The position numbers were made by a program, and so were the translations under genes. From a bacterium (GTDB lineage Bacteria > UBA10199 > 2-02-FULL-44-16 > JAAZCA01): DNA of 64,000 bases. Positions 9,039 to 16,584 of this stretch are shown here, piece by piece (position 1 is the first letter of the stretch; every line of letters begins with the position of its first letter). Location of the stretch: positions 248,001-312,000 of the forward strand of contig JAJZQH010000001.1 of NCBI GenBank assembly GCA_021810905.1, given 5' to 3'. The notes below the pieces were generated by a model. The model saw nothing but the letters and a program-made list of their open reading frames with translations, did no database searches and was not told the DNA's origin.

Positions 9039-9067
9039 AGGGGGGCTGTCTCACGACAGTCCCCCTG
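9039..9067 (-). terminator. Rho-independent-type terminator
   Basis: On the minus strand GGGGGACTGTC and GACAGCCCCC form a strong stem with a GTGA loop, followed by TGTTCCTTTT. It lies about 35 bp past the stop of the 113-residue hypothetical gene and before the PAS operon, separating the two units. Confidence 0.75.
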
Positions 9068-9101
9068 CTTGAGAAAGGAGGGTTAGGGATCTGATTTATG
9101 T

Positions 9102-9443
9102 TTAAGCGTTATATGCTGTAAGCGTCATCTGCTTCTGGCGCATGAGATCCGCCTCGAATTCGGCGAGGGCGTATGGATCATATGAAGCAAGGGCCGTTCG
9201 CGCCTGAAAGTACTCACATCTGCAATTGTGCATATATTCGAGCAGGTCTTCGCGCTTTTCGCGGTCGCAGGCGTCATCGAACTCCTTGCGCGCGTATTCA
9301 TGGTTGATGGAGCAGGTGGCCATGCGCAGCTGAAGCTCCAAGAGCTCCCTGCGCGTATCGTTGGTCTCACCAACGCGCGCTACTGGCGATATATCGATTG
9401 CCGGTCCGTCCTTGCTGTTCTGCTGGCTCTTTAGAGCGTCCAT
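9102..9443 (-). CDS. Small hypothetical protein
   Basis: I do not recognise this 113-residue protein. It has no signal peptide or membrane segment, is rich in charged residues and is predicted mostly helical from about residue 30. Three cysteines lie in TCSINHE, DACDRE and NCRCEY. An excellent SD (AAGGAGGGG) before the ATG and the strong terminator after the stop make it a credible monocistronic gene. Its other side is a 220-bp intergenic stretch in which I see no further gene. Confidence 0.6.
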   Translation of the reverse strand: MDALKSQQNSKDGPAIDISPVARVGETNDTRRELLELQLRMATCSINHEYARKEFDDACDREKREDLLEYMHNCRCEYFQARTALASYDPYALAEFEADLMRQKQMTLTAYNA

Positions 9444-9664
9444 GACCCCTCCTTATGATTCCACACTGAACTCTAATGCACGGATGATGCCAAGTTGGCG
9501 TAGAGCTTTGTCATGCGCAACATATTGATTATACGGGCTTAATTAAACTGACTTGGGAATGGAGTCATTCTTTGAGGGCAAGCAGCGGCGTCCGCAACCC
9601 CTCTTCAGGGGAGCGGAGTCTCCAGGATTTTGGCGGTTATAAACTCGAGAGGAAAAGCATTATC

Positions 9665-10126
9665 TCAGGCATCGGGAAAAAGCCGTTCCAGGCGCTCTTT
9701 GATGCTAGTGACGTGTGTGCCTGGCCAGAGAAACTTGCCGCATGCCGGGCAGCGGCAGAAGCGCCCTTCGATCAGCATGGCTTTTGGCGGGATGCTGTCT
9801 TGATGATCTTTCTTGTCTATCTCTTCGAGCAATACATTGCACTCGGCGCAACGAGTAAGGAAACCGGCGAAGGGATCAAGTGAAGGAAAGGCGCGATGGA
9901 GCCCAAGGAGCTGTTCGTCAAGATCGTCACCCGTGATGATGAAATACGGCGGTATCTCCGACAGCTCGCGGAAATTGCCGGCCCGCGTGAGGACAATTCT
10001 TTCTTCTTCGCGAGCAACGCGCAGAAGCGCCGAACGATCTGCGTCTTTGCGGTAGAAGACGTCGTATCCAAATAATCTCAACCACCGCGCGAGGCGCCCG
10101 AGCATTACATCACATGCGAATTTCAT
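9665..10126 (-). CDS. Mut7-C-type RNase domain protein with a zinc ribbon
   Basis: A 153-residue protein of the Mut7-C family, a PIN-like RNase fold fused to a zinc ribbon. The N-terminus shows the family pattern KFACDVMLGRLARWLRLFG with the acidic D6, followed by TRAGNF and ITGDD. The ribbon is formed by CAEC (about 92-95) and CPAC (about 129-132). Its ATG overlaps the pyrF stop by four bases (ATGA), so it is translationally coupled to pyrF. Substrates are unknown. Confidence 0.82.
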   Translation of the reverse strand: MKFACDVMLGRLARWLRLFGYDVFYRKDADRSALLRVAREEERIVLTRAGNFRELSEIPPYFIITGDDLDEQLLGLHRAFPSLDPFAGFLTRCAECNVLLEEIDKKDHQDSIPPKAMLIEGRFCRCPACGKFLWPGTHVTSIKERLERLFPDA

Positions 10127-10839
10127 GAGATCTCTTTAAGTATCTGCCTCACTACTGAGCGTGGATCTTTTGCCTGGACTACTGGACGGCCTACGACCAG
10201 ATAGTCAGCGCCCGCTGCGATAGCCATTATGGGCGAAGCGATGCGCCGCTGGTCCTGAGCCGCACTCCCGATCGGCCTCACTCCGGTCGTCACAATGATG
10301 AATTTTTCTCCGCATGCCTTGCGTATCGGAGCGATCTCCAGCGGCGACGCCACGACTCCGTGCAACCCGCATTCGTGCGAGAGCTTGGCCAGGCGCACAA
10401 CCTGCTCGCGCACCTCGAACTGGATGCCGATATCACCCAGAGATTCCATACTCGTGAGGACGGTAACGCCGAAGACCATAGGCATCTTCGATTTGCCTCC
10501 TGCCGCGTCACGAGCCGCATCCACGGATCTCCTGAGCATCTCCTCGCCGCCCGAAGCATGCACGTTGAGCATGGCCACGCCCAGCTTCGTGGCCGCCGCA
10601 ACCGCTTTGGCGACCGTGGAGGGAATATCGTGATACTTGAGGTCGAGATAAACCCTGCAGCCGTGATGGTGGATCATCTTGACGACATCCGGTCCCAGCG
10701 ATGTGTACGTGGGCGCGCCCACCTCAAAGGTATGGACGTCGCCCTTGAGCAATTTCACCATCGCCTCCGCCTCTTTCATCGAGTCGGCAAGCAATGCCAC
10801 GATCAGTCGCTCCTTGTCGTCACGCGGTTTGATGGTCAT
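10123..10839 (-). CDS. pyrF: Orotidine 5'-phosphate decarboxylase
   Basis: Last step of UMP synthesis: decarboxylates OMP in the cytoplasm. The 238-residue TIM barrel has the catalytic DLKYHDIPST loop (Asp-x-Lys-x-x-Asp), the GVTVLTSM strand and the C-terminal phosphate-binding GRPV. An upstream in-frame TTG at 10857 would add six residues, but the ATG at 10839 sits behind a clear AGGGGG SD and is preferred. It follows proS by 19 bp and precedes the Mut7-C gene with a four-base overlap, forming proS-pyrF-Mut7-C. No other pyrimidine gene is near. Confidence 0.93.
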   Translation of the reverse strand: MTIKPRDDKERLIVALLADSMKEAEAMVKLLKGDVHTFEVGAPTYTSLGPDVVKMIHHHGCRVYLDLKYHDIPSTVAKAVAAATKLGVAMLNVHASGGEEMLRRSVDAARDAAGGKSKMPMVFGVTVLTSMESLGDIGIQFEVREQVVRLAKLSHECGLHGVVASPLEIAPIRKACGEKFIIVTTGVRPIGSAAQDQRRIASPIMAIAAGADYLVVGRPVVQAKDPRSVVRQILKEIS

Positions 10840-10858
10840 GCTTTTCCCCCTGTTCAAC

Positions 10859-12565
10859 CTATATGTGCGATACCAGATCGACTATTTTCTCCACCGCATC
10901 CATGGGAGGCATCTTCACGGCATCGCCGCCGCGGCGCTCCTTGAATTCAACGCAGCCGTCCTTGAGCCCCTTCTCTCCGACGACGATGCGATACGGGATG
11001 CCTATGAGATCGGCATCGGCAAATTTCACACCCGCGCGAGCGTCGCGGTCGTCGAACAGCACCTCAATTCCCCTTGAGCAGAGCTCGCCATAGACGTGCT
11101 GCGCAACCTCTGCAACCTCTCCGCCGAGAGACGTGGATATGACTTCGACCTGGAACGGCGCTATGGGTAATGGCCAGATCATCCCGCGATCGTCGTGGTT
11201 CTGCTCTATGGCGGCCGCAGCCGTGCGCCCTATGCCGATGCCGTAGCATCCCATCACCGCGACGCGCTCTTTGCCTTCCTCATCCGTATACACGGCCTTC
11301 ATCGGCGTGGAATATTTTGTTCCGAGATAGAATACCTGGCCCACCTCTATGCCTCGGTGTTCCTCGAACGTACCGTTGCAGCGCGGGCACGGATCGCCCG
11401 CGGCAGCGCGCCTGATATCGAGGAATTTTTCGATCTTGACGTCCCCGAGGCCGACGCCCACCAGATGCGCATCTGCCTCATTCGCCCCGACGATAAAATC
11501 GTCCATCGCGGAGACCGCATGATCCGCATAGACTGGAATTTTGAGACCTATCGGGCCCGCGAATCCGGACGGGGCAGCTGTCACTTCCTGAACCGTCCGC
11601 TCCTCTGCCAGGTTGATCCATTCTACGCCGATTGCGTCCTTGAGCTTGGCCTCCTTGAGCGAATGATCTCCGCGCACAAGACCCGCAACCGGCCCCTGAT
11701 CGGTGTCAAAGATGAGGGTCTTTACGAGCCGCGTGGGCTCGACTTTCAGGAACTCACAGACCTCTTCGACCGATTTCTTTCCAGGGGTAGAAATCTTCTT
11801 ATACTGACCCCTTCTGGACTCGGGATTCGGGACTCGGGACTCGGGAGGACGGAGTTCCGCCTTCTCCACATTCGCCGCGTACTCGCACTTCGAACATGCC
11901 ACTATCTCGTCTTCGCCGGATGCCGCCAGCACCTGAAACTCGTGAGACATCGAACCGCCGATCGATCCGGTCATGGCCTCCACAGGGCGGAACTTCAGAC
12001 CGCACCTGGTGAAGATGCGCTTATAGGCATCATACATGACCTTGTAGGTCTGGTGTGACGCTGCTTCGTCCCGATCGAACGAATAGCCGTCCTTCATTAT
12101 AAATTCGCGTCCCCTCATGAGACCGAATCGCGGCCTCACTTCGTCGCGGAATTTCGTCTGAATTTGAAAGCAGTTCTTCGGAAGGTCGCGCCATGAAGTG
12201 ATCTCGTGGCGGATAAGGTCGGTTATCGCTTCTTCGTGGGTCGGGCCTATGCAGAAATCGCGGTCGTGCCTGTCTTTAAAGCGCAGGAGTTCCTTGCCGT
12301 AGATGGCCCAGCGGCCAGTCTCCTGCCAGAGTTCGGCCGGCATCACTATGGGCAGCAAGAGCTCCTGAGCGCCGGCCGCCTCCATCTCCTCGCGCACTAT
12401 GTTTTCAATCTTGCGGAGAACGCGCAGGCAGAGCGGAAGATACGCATATACTCCGGCCGCAAGCTTGCGAATGTATCCCGCGCGCACCATCAGCTGGTGG
12501 CTCACTACCTCTGCATCGGCAGGGGCCTCTCTTAAAGTTGGAATCAAAAGTTGGGAATAGCGCAT
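10859..12565 (-). CDS. proS: Prolyl-tRNA synthetase, bacterial type with editing insert
   Basis: Charges tRNA-Pro. The class II core (motif 2 around FRDEVRPRFGLMRGREF) is followed by the YbaK-like editing domain (about 255-385) and the anticodon-binding domain. The ATG at 12565 (MRYSQLLIPTLRE) has a GAGG SD seven bases upstream; an earlier ATG at 12580 has none. Length is 568 residues. Between the core and the editing domain, codons 241-251 or so read PPESRVPNPESRR and come from a GACTCGG heptamer array (11817-11846), an in-frame insertion of a dispersed repeat. First gene of proS-pyrF-Mut7-C. Confidence 0.95.
   Translation of the reverse strand: MRYSQLLIPTLREAPADAEVVSHQLMVRAGYIRKLAAGVYAYLPLCLRVLRKIENIVREEMEAAGAQELLLPIVMPAELWQETGRWAIYGKELLRFKDRHDRDFCIGPTHEEAITDLIRHEITSWRDLPKNCFQIQTKFRDEVRPRFGLMRGREFIMKDGYSFDRDEAASHQTYKVMYDAYKRIFTRCGLKFRPVEAMTGSIGGSMSHEFQVLAASGEDEIVACSKCEYAANVEKAELRPPESRVPNPESRRGQYKKISTPGKKSVEEVCEFLKVEPTRLVKTLIFDTDQGPVAGLVRGDHSLKEAKLKDAIGVEWINLAEERTVQEVTAAPSGFAGPIGLKIPVYADHAVSAMDDFIVGANEADAHLVGVGLGDVKIEKFLDIRRAAAGDPCPRCNGTFEEHRGIEVGQVFYLGTKYSTPMKAVYTDEEGKERVAVMGCYGIGIGRTAAAAIEQNHDDRGMIWPLPIAPFQVEVISTSLGGEVAEVAQHVYGELCSRGIEVLFDDRDARAGVKFADADLIGIPYRIVVGEKGLKDGCVEFKERRGGDAVKMPPMDAVEKIVDLVSHI
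11817..11846. repeat. GACTCGG heptamer array inside proS
   Basis: Four tandem heptamers (GACTCGG, GATTCGG, GACTCGG, GACTCGG) plus GA, in frame with proS at the boundary between the catalytic core and the editing domain. The peptide it encodes is proline/serine/arginine-rich and probably a loop. Confidence 0.8.
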
Positions 12566-12602
12566 TGAGCAACCTCGCATTAATTCGTGAGTTTGGGAAA
12601 TT

Positions 12603-12689
12603 GTACGTTCGTGCGATGGTGCGTTCGTGCGTTCGTGAAACCTGTCCAGATTTTCGATCGCACGATCGCACTAACGTACCAACGCACGA
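12603..12689. repeat. GTGCGTTCGTGCG inverted repeat between ispG and proS
   Basis: The left arm GTACGTTCGTGCGATGG pairs with CGATCGCACTAACGTAC on the right (15 of 17). The left side continues as tandem GTGCGTTC units. The right arm covers the stop codon and last codons of ispG, followed by TATCGATTATCGATT tandem units. It is a hairpin-forming dispersed repeat that supplies the C-terminal residues of IspG and could also terminate its transcript. Confidence 0.65.
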
Positions 12690-13744
12690 TTATCGATTAT
12701 CGATTCTATCTCCTTCATCAGTTCGTCCTCAAGTTCTTCTTCTCGACACGTGCGCACGATCTCGCCGCCGCGCACGATCATGCCTTTGCCCGCACCGCCG
12801 GCGATGCCGACGTCGGCCTCTTTTGCCTCACCGGGCCCATTGACCGCGCAACCCATAATGGCGACCTTCAACGGACCACGGATGCCCGCGAGCCTCTTTT
12901 CCACGCGCTCGACAAGATTTTCCAAGTCTATCTGCAGCCTGCCGCAGGTCGGACACGAAACTATTTCAACATACGGACGATCCCTCAATCCCAGGCTGGC
13001 AAGTATCTCGAAACCGGCCTTCACTTCCTTCACAGGATCAGCGGTCAGCGATACGCGGATCGTGTCTCCTATACCGTCCGCCAGAATAGTGCCGATGCCG
13101 ATGGCCGATTTGATCGCTCCTGAAAGCAAAGTGCCCGCCTCAGTGACGCCAACGTGGAGCGGGTAGTCCACCTTATCGGCGAGCATGCGGTATGCGGCGA
13201 TGGTGTCAGGCACGCTCGATGCCTTGACCGCAATTTTTATCGCGCGAAAATCGACGTCCTCCAGCATGCGCACGTGACGCAAGGCCGACTCGACGAGCGC
13301 CTCCGGCGTGGGATGTCCGTATCTCTCGCGCAGCTCCGCCTCCAGCGAACCAGCATTGACGCCGATGCGGATCGGCACGCCGCGCGCCTTTGCGGCGCTC
13401 GCCACCTCAGCCATGCGCTCGCGGGAGCCTATATTGCCCGGATTGATCCTGAGCCCGTCGACCCCGGCCTTGAGTGCAGCGAGCGCAAAATCATGCCTGA
13501 AGTGGATGTCCGCGATGAGAGGAATAGCGATCCTTCGCTTGATCTCGCCCAGCGCCGCTGCCGCTGCTTCATCCGGAACCGCGACGCGCACGATCTCGCA
13601 TCCGGCAGACGCGAGCCGTTCTATCTGCGCCACCGTGGCGGCCAAGTCGGAGGTTTTCGTATTAGTCATCGATTGCACGGAGATGGGTGCTCCGCCGCCG
13701 ATGGCGACGTTGCCCAGCATTATCCTGCACGACTCTCTTCTCAT
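12671..13744 (-). CDS. ispG: 4-hydroxy-3-methylbut-2-enyl diphosphate synthase
   Basis: MEP-pathway [4Fe-4S] enzyme that converts MEcPP to HMBPP for isoprenoid synthesis. Cluster ligands are C264 and C267 (SCPTCGR) and C299 (MGCAVNGPGEA, with E306). The N-terminal TIM barrel shows VQSMTNT, the RINPGNIG loop and a normal length of 357 residues. The last residues are encoded by a repeat that runs through the stop. Its ATG overlaps the stop of the upstream secreted protease gene (TAATG), so it is translationally coupled to it, an unexpected pairing of a housekeeping enzyme with an exported protein. Confidence 0.95.
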   Translation of the reverse strand: MRRESCRIMLGNVAIGGGAPISVQSMTNTKTSDLAATVAQIERLASAGCEIVRVAVPDEAAAAALGEIKRRIAIPLIADIHFRHDFALAALKAGVDGLRINPGNIGSRERMAEVASAAKARGVPIRIGVNAGSLEAELRERYGHPTPEALVESALRHVRMLEDVDFRAIKIAVKASSVPDTIAAYRMLADKVDYPLHVGVTEAGTLLSGAIKSAIGIGTILADGIGDTIRVSLTADPVKEVKAGFEILASLGLRDRPYVEIVSCPTCGRLQIDLENLVERVEKRLAGIRGPLKVAIMGCAVNGPGEAKEADVGIAGGAGKGMIVRGGEIVRTCREEELEDELMKEIESIIDNRALVR

Positions 13745-15126
13745 TATTTCCTTCCAGGTATTTTGGATGATGTGCGAATGCGCGAACGTGACAGAACCGC
13801 GGATGCAACGCAGACGAATAAGAGTTCAAGCAACGCGCCCGCTCCCGCGCCGCCGCCTGCAACCAGGCTGCACTTGCTCTTGCTAGTCCCTGTCTGTGTC
13901 GTGCCCTGGCCGGAGCCCGTACCGGTGCCAGAGTTCTTGCCCGCACAATAATTCGCCGTATCGATAGCGACCGACGCCATCTCTATGGTGTCGCCACCGT
14001 TCTCGCATTTGACCGTGGTATCGCCCGAAGGCGTTTCAACTACTCCGCCTTGAAATCCCTTGGGTGAGTTGCTGCCCAGGGGTTCAAAATCCGATGCGTT
14101 CGCGAATTCAGAACCGATGGGCTCATATGTTACTTTATACGTTACCCCTGGCTTAAGCCCATAGAGATAGTAGCGGCTGTCGCCGCTGCATTCAGGGTAG
14201 AGTACCCCGCTGACCATTGCGCGTGCATCGACCATCGCCTGAGTATCACTGGTGGTGCTCGAAGCTATCACGTTTACGCCCGTCAAAGGGCTGCCGTTCT
14301 TGTCGAATATCTCACCGGTGATCGTGCAGAAGTCGTCTTTCAATACCGACGCCGGATATATCCATGAGATCGTAGCCTTGTCGTCACGAGTAAGCGTAGC
14401 CTGCTGCATGTCAAGGAGTTCAGGATACATCGTGGGGATGTAATTTCCATTGGCGCAATTGCCGAGAGTGCAATTCTTTGCGAGGTCGTAGTTCACCTGG
14501 CTGTGGTCGAGGTTGAGGAGGTGGCCCAGTTCGTGATGTATCGACGCCTTGAAATACTCCTGGGCTGTTGTGCCGCTGCCCAGCTTTCCGTTCGTGAGCA
14601 TCTTGCCGTTGAAAGCGGCGAATCCGCCCTTTGTCATAATGAGGCCGGAAGAATCCGCTGCCCCCGGATAAGAGAGGCCTACAATTCCGTCGCTGGCGCC
14701 ATCCCCCATGAGGTCCTCTATGACAGACCCGTCAGCATCGAAGATGATGGTAGGTGGCTTGTCAAAACCTGTAGTGTATGGCTCGTGATTGCTGCCGTCG
14801 ATATCGCCAGGCTTGCATGTCGTATCCTGTGCTGCCTTGGCGACCGTCGTTACCACCGCCTGATTCTGGCCATTCGTTATGGTCACTTTTGTCGTCCAGT
14901 CGTTGAACGCCTCGGTCACCATCTGGATCGCTGCTGCATTGTCAACTCCGCTCGACAGAGGGCCTTCATCGGCACACCATGTGAGCGTATCGTTCTGCCA
15001 GCGGAGTGCCACGCCGCTGTTATTCAATGAGTCTACAAGAAACGGCCCGCCTGCGAAGACCGGCGCAGAAACGAGTGTCAGCAACAAGACGGCGGCGCAT
15101 GAAATTGCATATCCAACGCGATGCAT
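13744..15126 (-). CDS. Secreted metzincin (matrixin-like) metalloprotease with C-terminal sorting-like tail
   Basis: A 460-residue exported protein. A signal peptide (about 1-25, cleavage after VFA) leads to a zinc protease domain with H198-E199-x-x-H202-x5-H208 in HHELGHLLNLDH and a candidate Met-turn PTMYP downstream. The usual glycine of the metzincin consensus is Asn205. A carboxypeptidase-regulatory-like beta domain follows (about 275-380). The last 45 residues have the layout Ser/Gly/Thr linker, Cys-Ser-Leu, a hydrophobic stretch and an Arg cluster, resembling MYXO-CTERM/JDVT-CTERM surface-sorting signals. SD AAGGAG. It begins three bases after the small exported protein gene and overlaps ispG. 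The substrate is unknown. Confidence 0.82.
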   Translation of the reverse strand: MHRVGYAISCAAVLLLTLVSAPVFAGGPFLVDSLNNSGVALRWQNDTLTWCADEGPLSSGVDNAAAIQMVTEAFNDWTTKVTITNGQNQAVVTTVAKAAQDTTCKPGDIDGSNHEPYTTGFDKPPTIIFDADGSVIEDLMGDGASDGIVGLSYPGAADSSGLIMTKGGFAAFNGKMLTNGKLGSGTTAQEYFKASIHHELGHLLNLDHSQVNYDLAKNCTLGNCANGNYIPTMYPELLDMQQATLTRDDKATISWIYPASVLKDDFCTITGEIFDKNGSPLTGVNVIASSTTSDTQAMVDARAMVSGVLYPECSGDSRYYLYGLKPGVTYKVTYEPIGSEFANASDFEPLGSNSPKGFQGGVVETPSGDTTVKCENGGDTIEMASVAIDTANYCAGKNSGTGTGSGQGTTQTGTSKSKCSLVAGGGAGAGALLELLFVCVASAVLSRSRIRTSSKIPGRK

Positions 15127-15129
15127 TGG

Positions 15130-15735
15130 TCACTCCTTGCGGTTGAGTTCCTTGATCATCTTCTGGAAATTTTCAAGGTCTATCGGCCCGCCCTGCTGTC
15201 CGCCCTGGATCCCTCCCGTGGACAATGCCTTAGTCATGGATTTGCTGGCAGGAAGGCCAACGAATAGCGACTTATTGTTGAAATCGTTCACGACCTGTTT
15301 CTTGCCGTCTGGTCCCTGCACTACGTTGAATTTACCCTGTCCCAATCCGACAGGGGATCTGAACCCCAACTTCGATTCTCCCGTCAGGAAGAGGGTGTAT
15401 TCTTTGCCGATCTCGTAACTGACGATGCCGGAAGGCGCCGGCACTCCCAGCCTCTTCGCATCCTCTATTGAGCCGCCCCACTGAGTGAACTGAAATGTCT
15501 CCGGCACGTTCCCCTTGACAACCCCCTCGGCCGGCACCTTGAAAGTGTATGTGGTCTCCAGCATGCCGTTTTTGATATGAGCATCCCTTGCGGTACATGT
15601 GCCCGTAAAGACCAGCTGCGCCTGATTTAGATCGGAGAGATTAACCTGGAGGGTCTGTGTCGCAGATAGAGGGGCCGCATGTAATGCGACCGCGCAAATC
15701 ACTATACCAGCAAATGCAAGCATTATGCGCTTCAC
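15130..15735 (-). CDS. Exported protein of unknown function, partner of the metzincin
   Basis: Not a family I can name. The GTG at 15735 is chosen because GGGAGGTG lies just upstream and a signal peptide (VKRIMLAFAGIVICAVALHA) follows at once; a longer frame upstream lacks these signs. The mature part (about 175 residues) begins with a beta-rich segment, QLVFTGTCTARDA, with one cysteine, followed by KVPAEGVVKGN and YTLFLTGESKLGF, and ends in a Gly/Gln-rich linker and a basic helix. The stop lies inside the SD of the protease gene, so the two are coupled. A role as inhibitor, chaperone or co-secreted factor is possible but only inferred. Confidence 0.62.
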   Translation of the reverse strand: MKRIMLAFAGIVICAVALHAAPLSATQTLQVNLSDLNQAQLVFTGTCTARDAHIKNGMLETTYTFKVPAEGVVKGNVPETFQFTQWGGSIEDAKRLGVPAPSGIVSYEIGKEYTLFLTGESKLGFRSPVGLGQGKFNVVQGPDGKKQVVNDFNNKSLFVGLPASKSMTKALSTGGIQGGQQGGPIDLENFQKMIKELNRKE

Positions 15736-15831
15736 AAGGCCACCTCCCTTTAACATTATACATGAAACTGTGGCAGGGAAGCTAGTGGGATCGCCGCCAA
15801 AAGTCAATGCAATCAGCGGAGTTAGACAAAA

Positions 15832-15859
15832 AAGGCCCGACCGTGCGCGGTCGGGCCTT
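15832..15859 (-). terminator. Rho-independent terminator of the lipoprotein gene
   Basis: Perfect 12-bp stem AAGGCCCGACCG / CGGTCGGGCCTT with a TGCG-type loop followed by a T run on the minus strand. It ends the 161-residue lipoprotein gene 25 bp past its stop and isolates it from the protease operon. Confidence 0.88.
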
Positions 15860-15883
15860 AGGATTTGCAATTTAATAAATGCC

Positions 15884-16369
15884 TTATTCCGATTCCTTCA
15901 CCTTGGCGAGCGTCACCGTATACGAAGCACACGATTTTGCAAACTGACCGTTCTCGTCCGCTTCGATCACTTCGCAGGTGCCATCCATCTTCGAATCATC
16001 CGAGAACGTAAGATAGTAGACGTGCTTCGCACCTCCGCTCTGTATCATAAAGACCGTCTTGCCCTCGGCGGAGAGCTCGCCCGCAGCGGCGCTGCCGCCC
16101 TCAAGTACGATATTGACCAGTTGGTCGCTCTGCACGACGTTCGCCATGATCGCAACAGCAGCTCCCATCTCATCGGAGACACTGGCGCAGGTGTTGGAAT
16201 CCAGCGTCATCGTTCCGCTGTATTTGCCATTGTAGGGGCCGCTCATCCCATTGGGAATGACCACCTCATCGGGATTAAAACCTGCATACGGCGTGTTGTC
16301 CGTATCGAATGCGGCGCAGCTCGACATGAGCGTGAGAACTACGACTGCGAGCAGAAAGCGATATCCCAT
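15884..16369 (-). CDS. Small lipoprotein of unknown function
   Basis: A 161-residue protein with a type II signal peptide and lipobox LMSSC (Cys18). The mature domain is beta-rich, with NGKYSGTMTLDSNTC and YYLTFSDDSKMDGTCEV, and has three further cysteines that could form disulfides. The short fold with repeated beta strands suggests a compact barrel, but no family is recognised. SD GGAGGG. It is monocistronic, with its own terminator. Confidence 0.75.
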   Translation of the reverse strand: MGYRFLLAVVVLTLMSSCAAFDTDNTPYAGFNPDEVVIPNGMSGPYNGKYSGTMTLDSNTCASVSDEMGAAVAIMANVVQSDQLVNIVLEGGSAAAGELSAEGKTVFMIQSGGAKHVYYLTFSDDSKMDGTCEVIEADENGQFAKSCASYTVTLAKVKESE

Positions 16370-16474
16370 AAACCCTCCGTGAATTCACGCCGTCGCGTCA
16401 GGCGAAGGCAGGTGCGCGAATGCGCCCTCCATTAAGGGTATCGTCAGATCGCAAAAAAAGTTGCTAAAAAAAAA

Positions 16475-16567
16475 CAGCATTCAGCATTCAGCTATCAGCT
16501 ATCAGCAAAAACCTTGTATTATAAGGAGTTAAATCTGAAGGATAAAAACTGAGTGCTGAGTGCTGAA
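16475..16567. repeat. AGCATTC/AGCTATC tandem inverted repeat
   Basis: Left arm CAGCATTCAGCATTCAGC with AGCTATCAGCTATCAGC; right arm CTGAGTGCTGAGTGCTGAAG at 16549-16567. The arms can pair imperfectly around an inner CCTTGTATTATAAGG palindrome. It lies just downstream of the EIIA-zinc ribbon gene, where it could act as a terminator-like structure. Confidence 0.65.
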
Positions 16568-16584
16568 GGTTTATGGCCGTATTT

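Noticed and set aside
11195-12058. A 287-residue plus-strand frame opposite proS
   Set aside because: Antisense shadow; no domain, and it is interrupted by no independent signals of expression.
16475-16567. A CRISPR array
   Set aside because: The units are 7-8 bases long and tandem without unique spacers, and no cas gene is present anywhere in the window.
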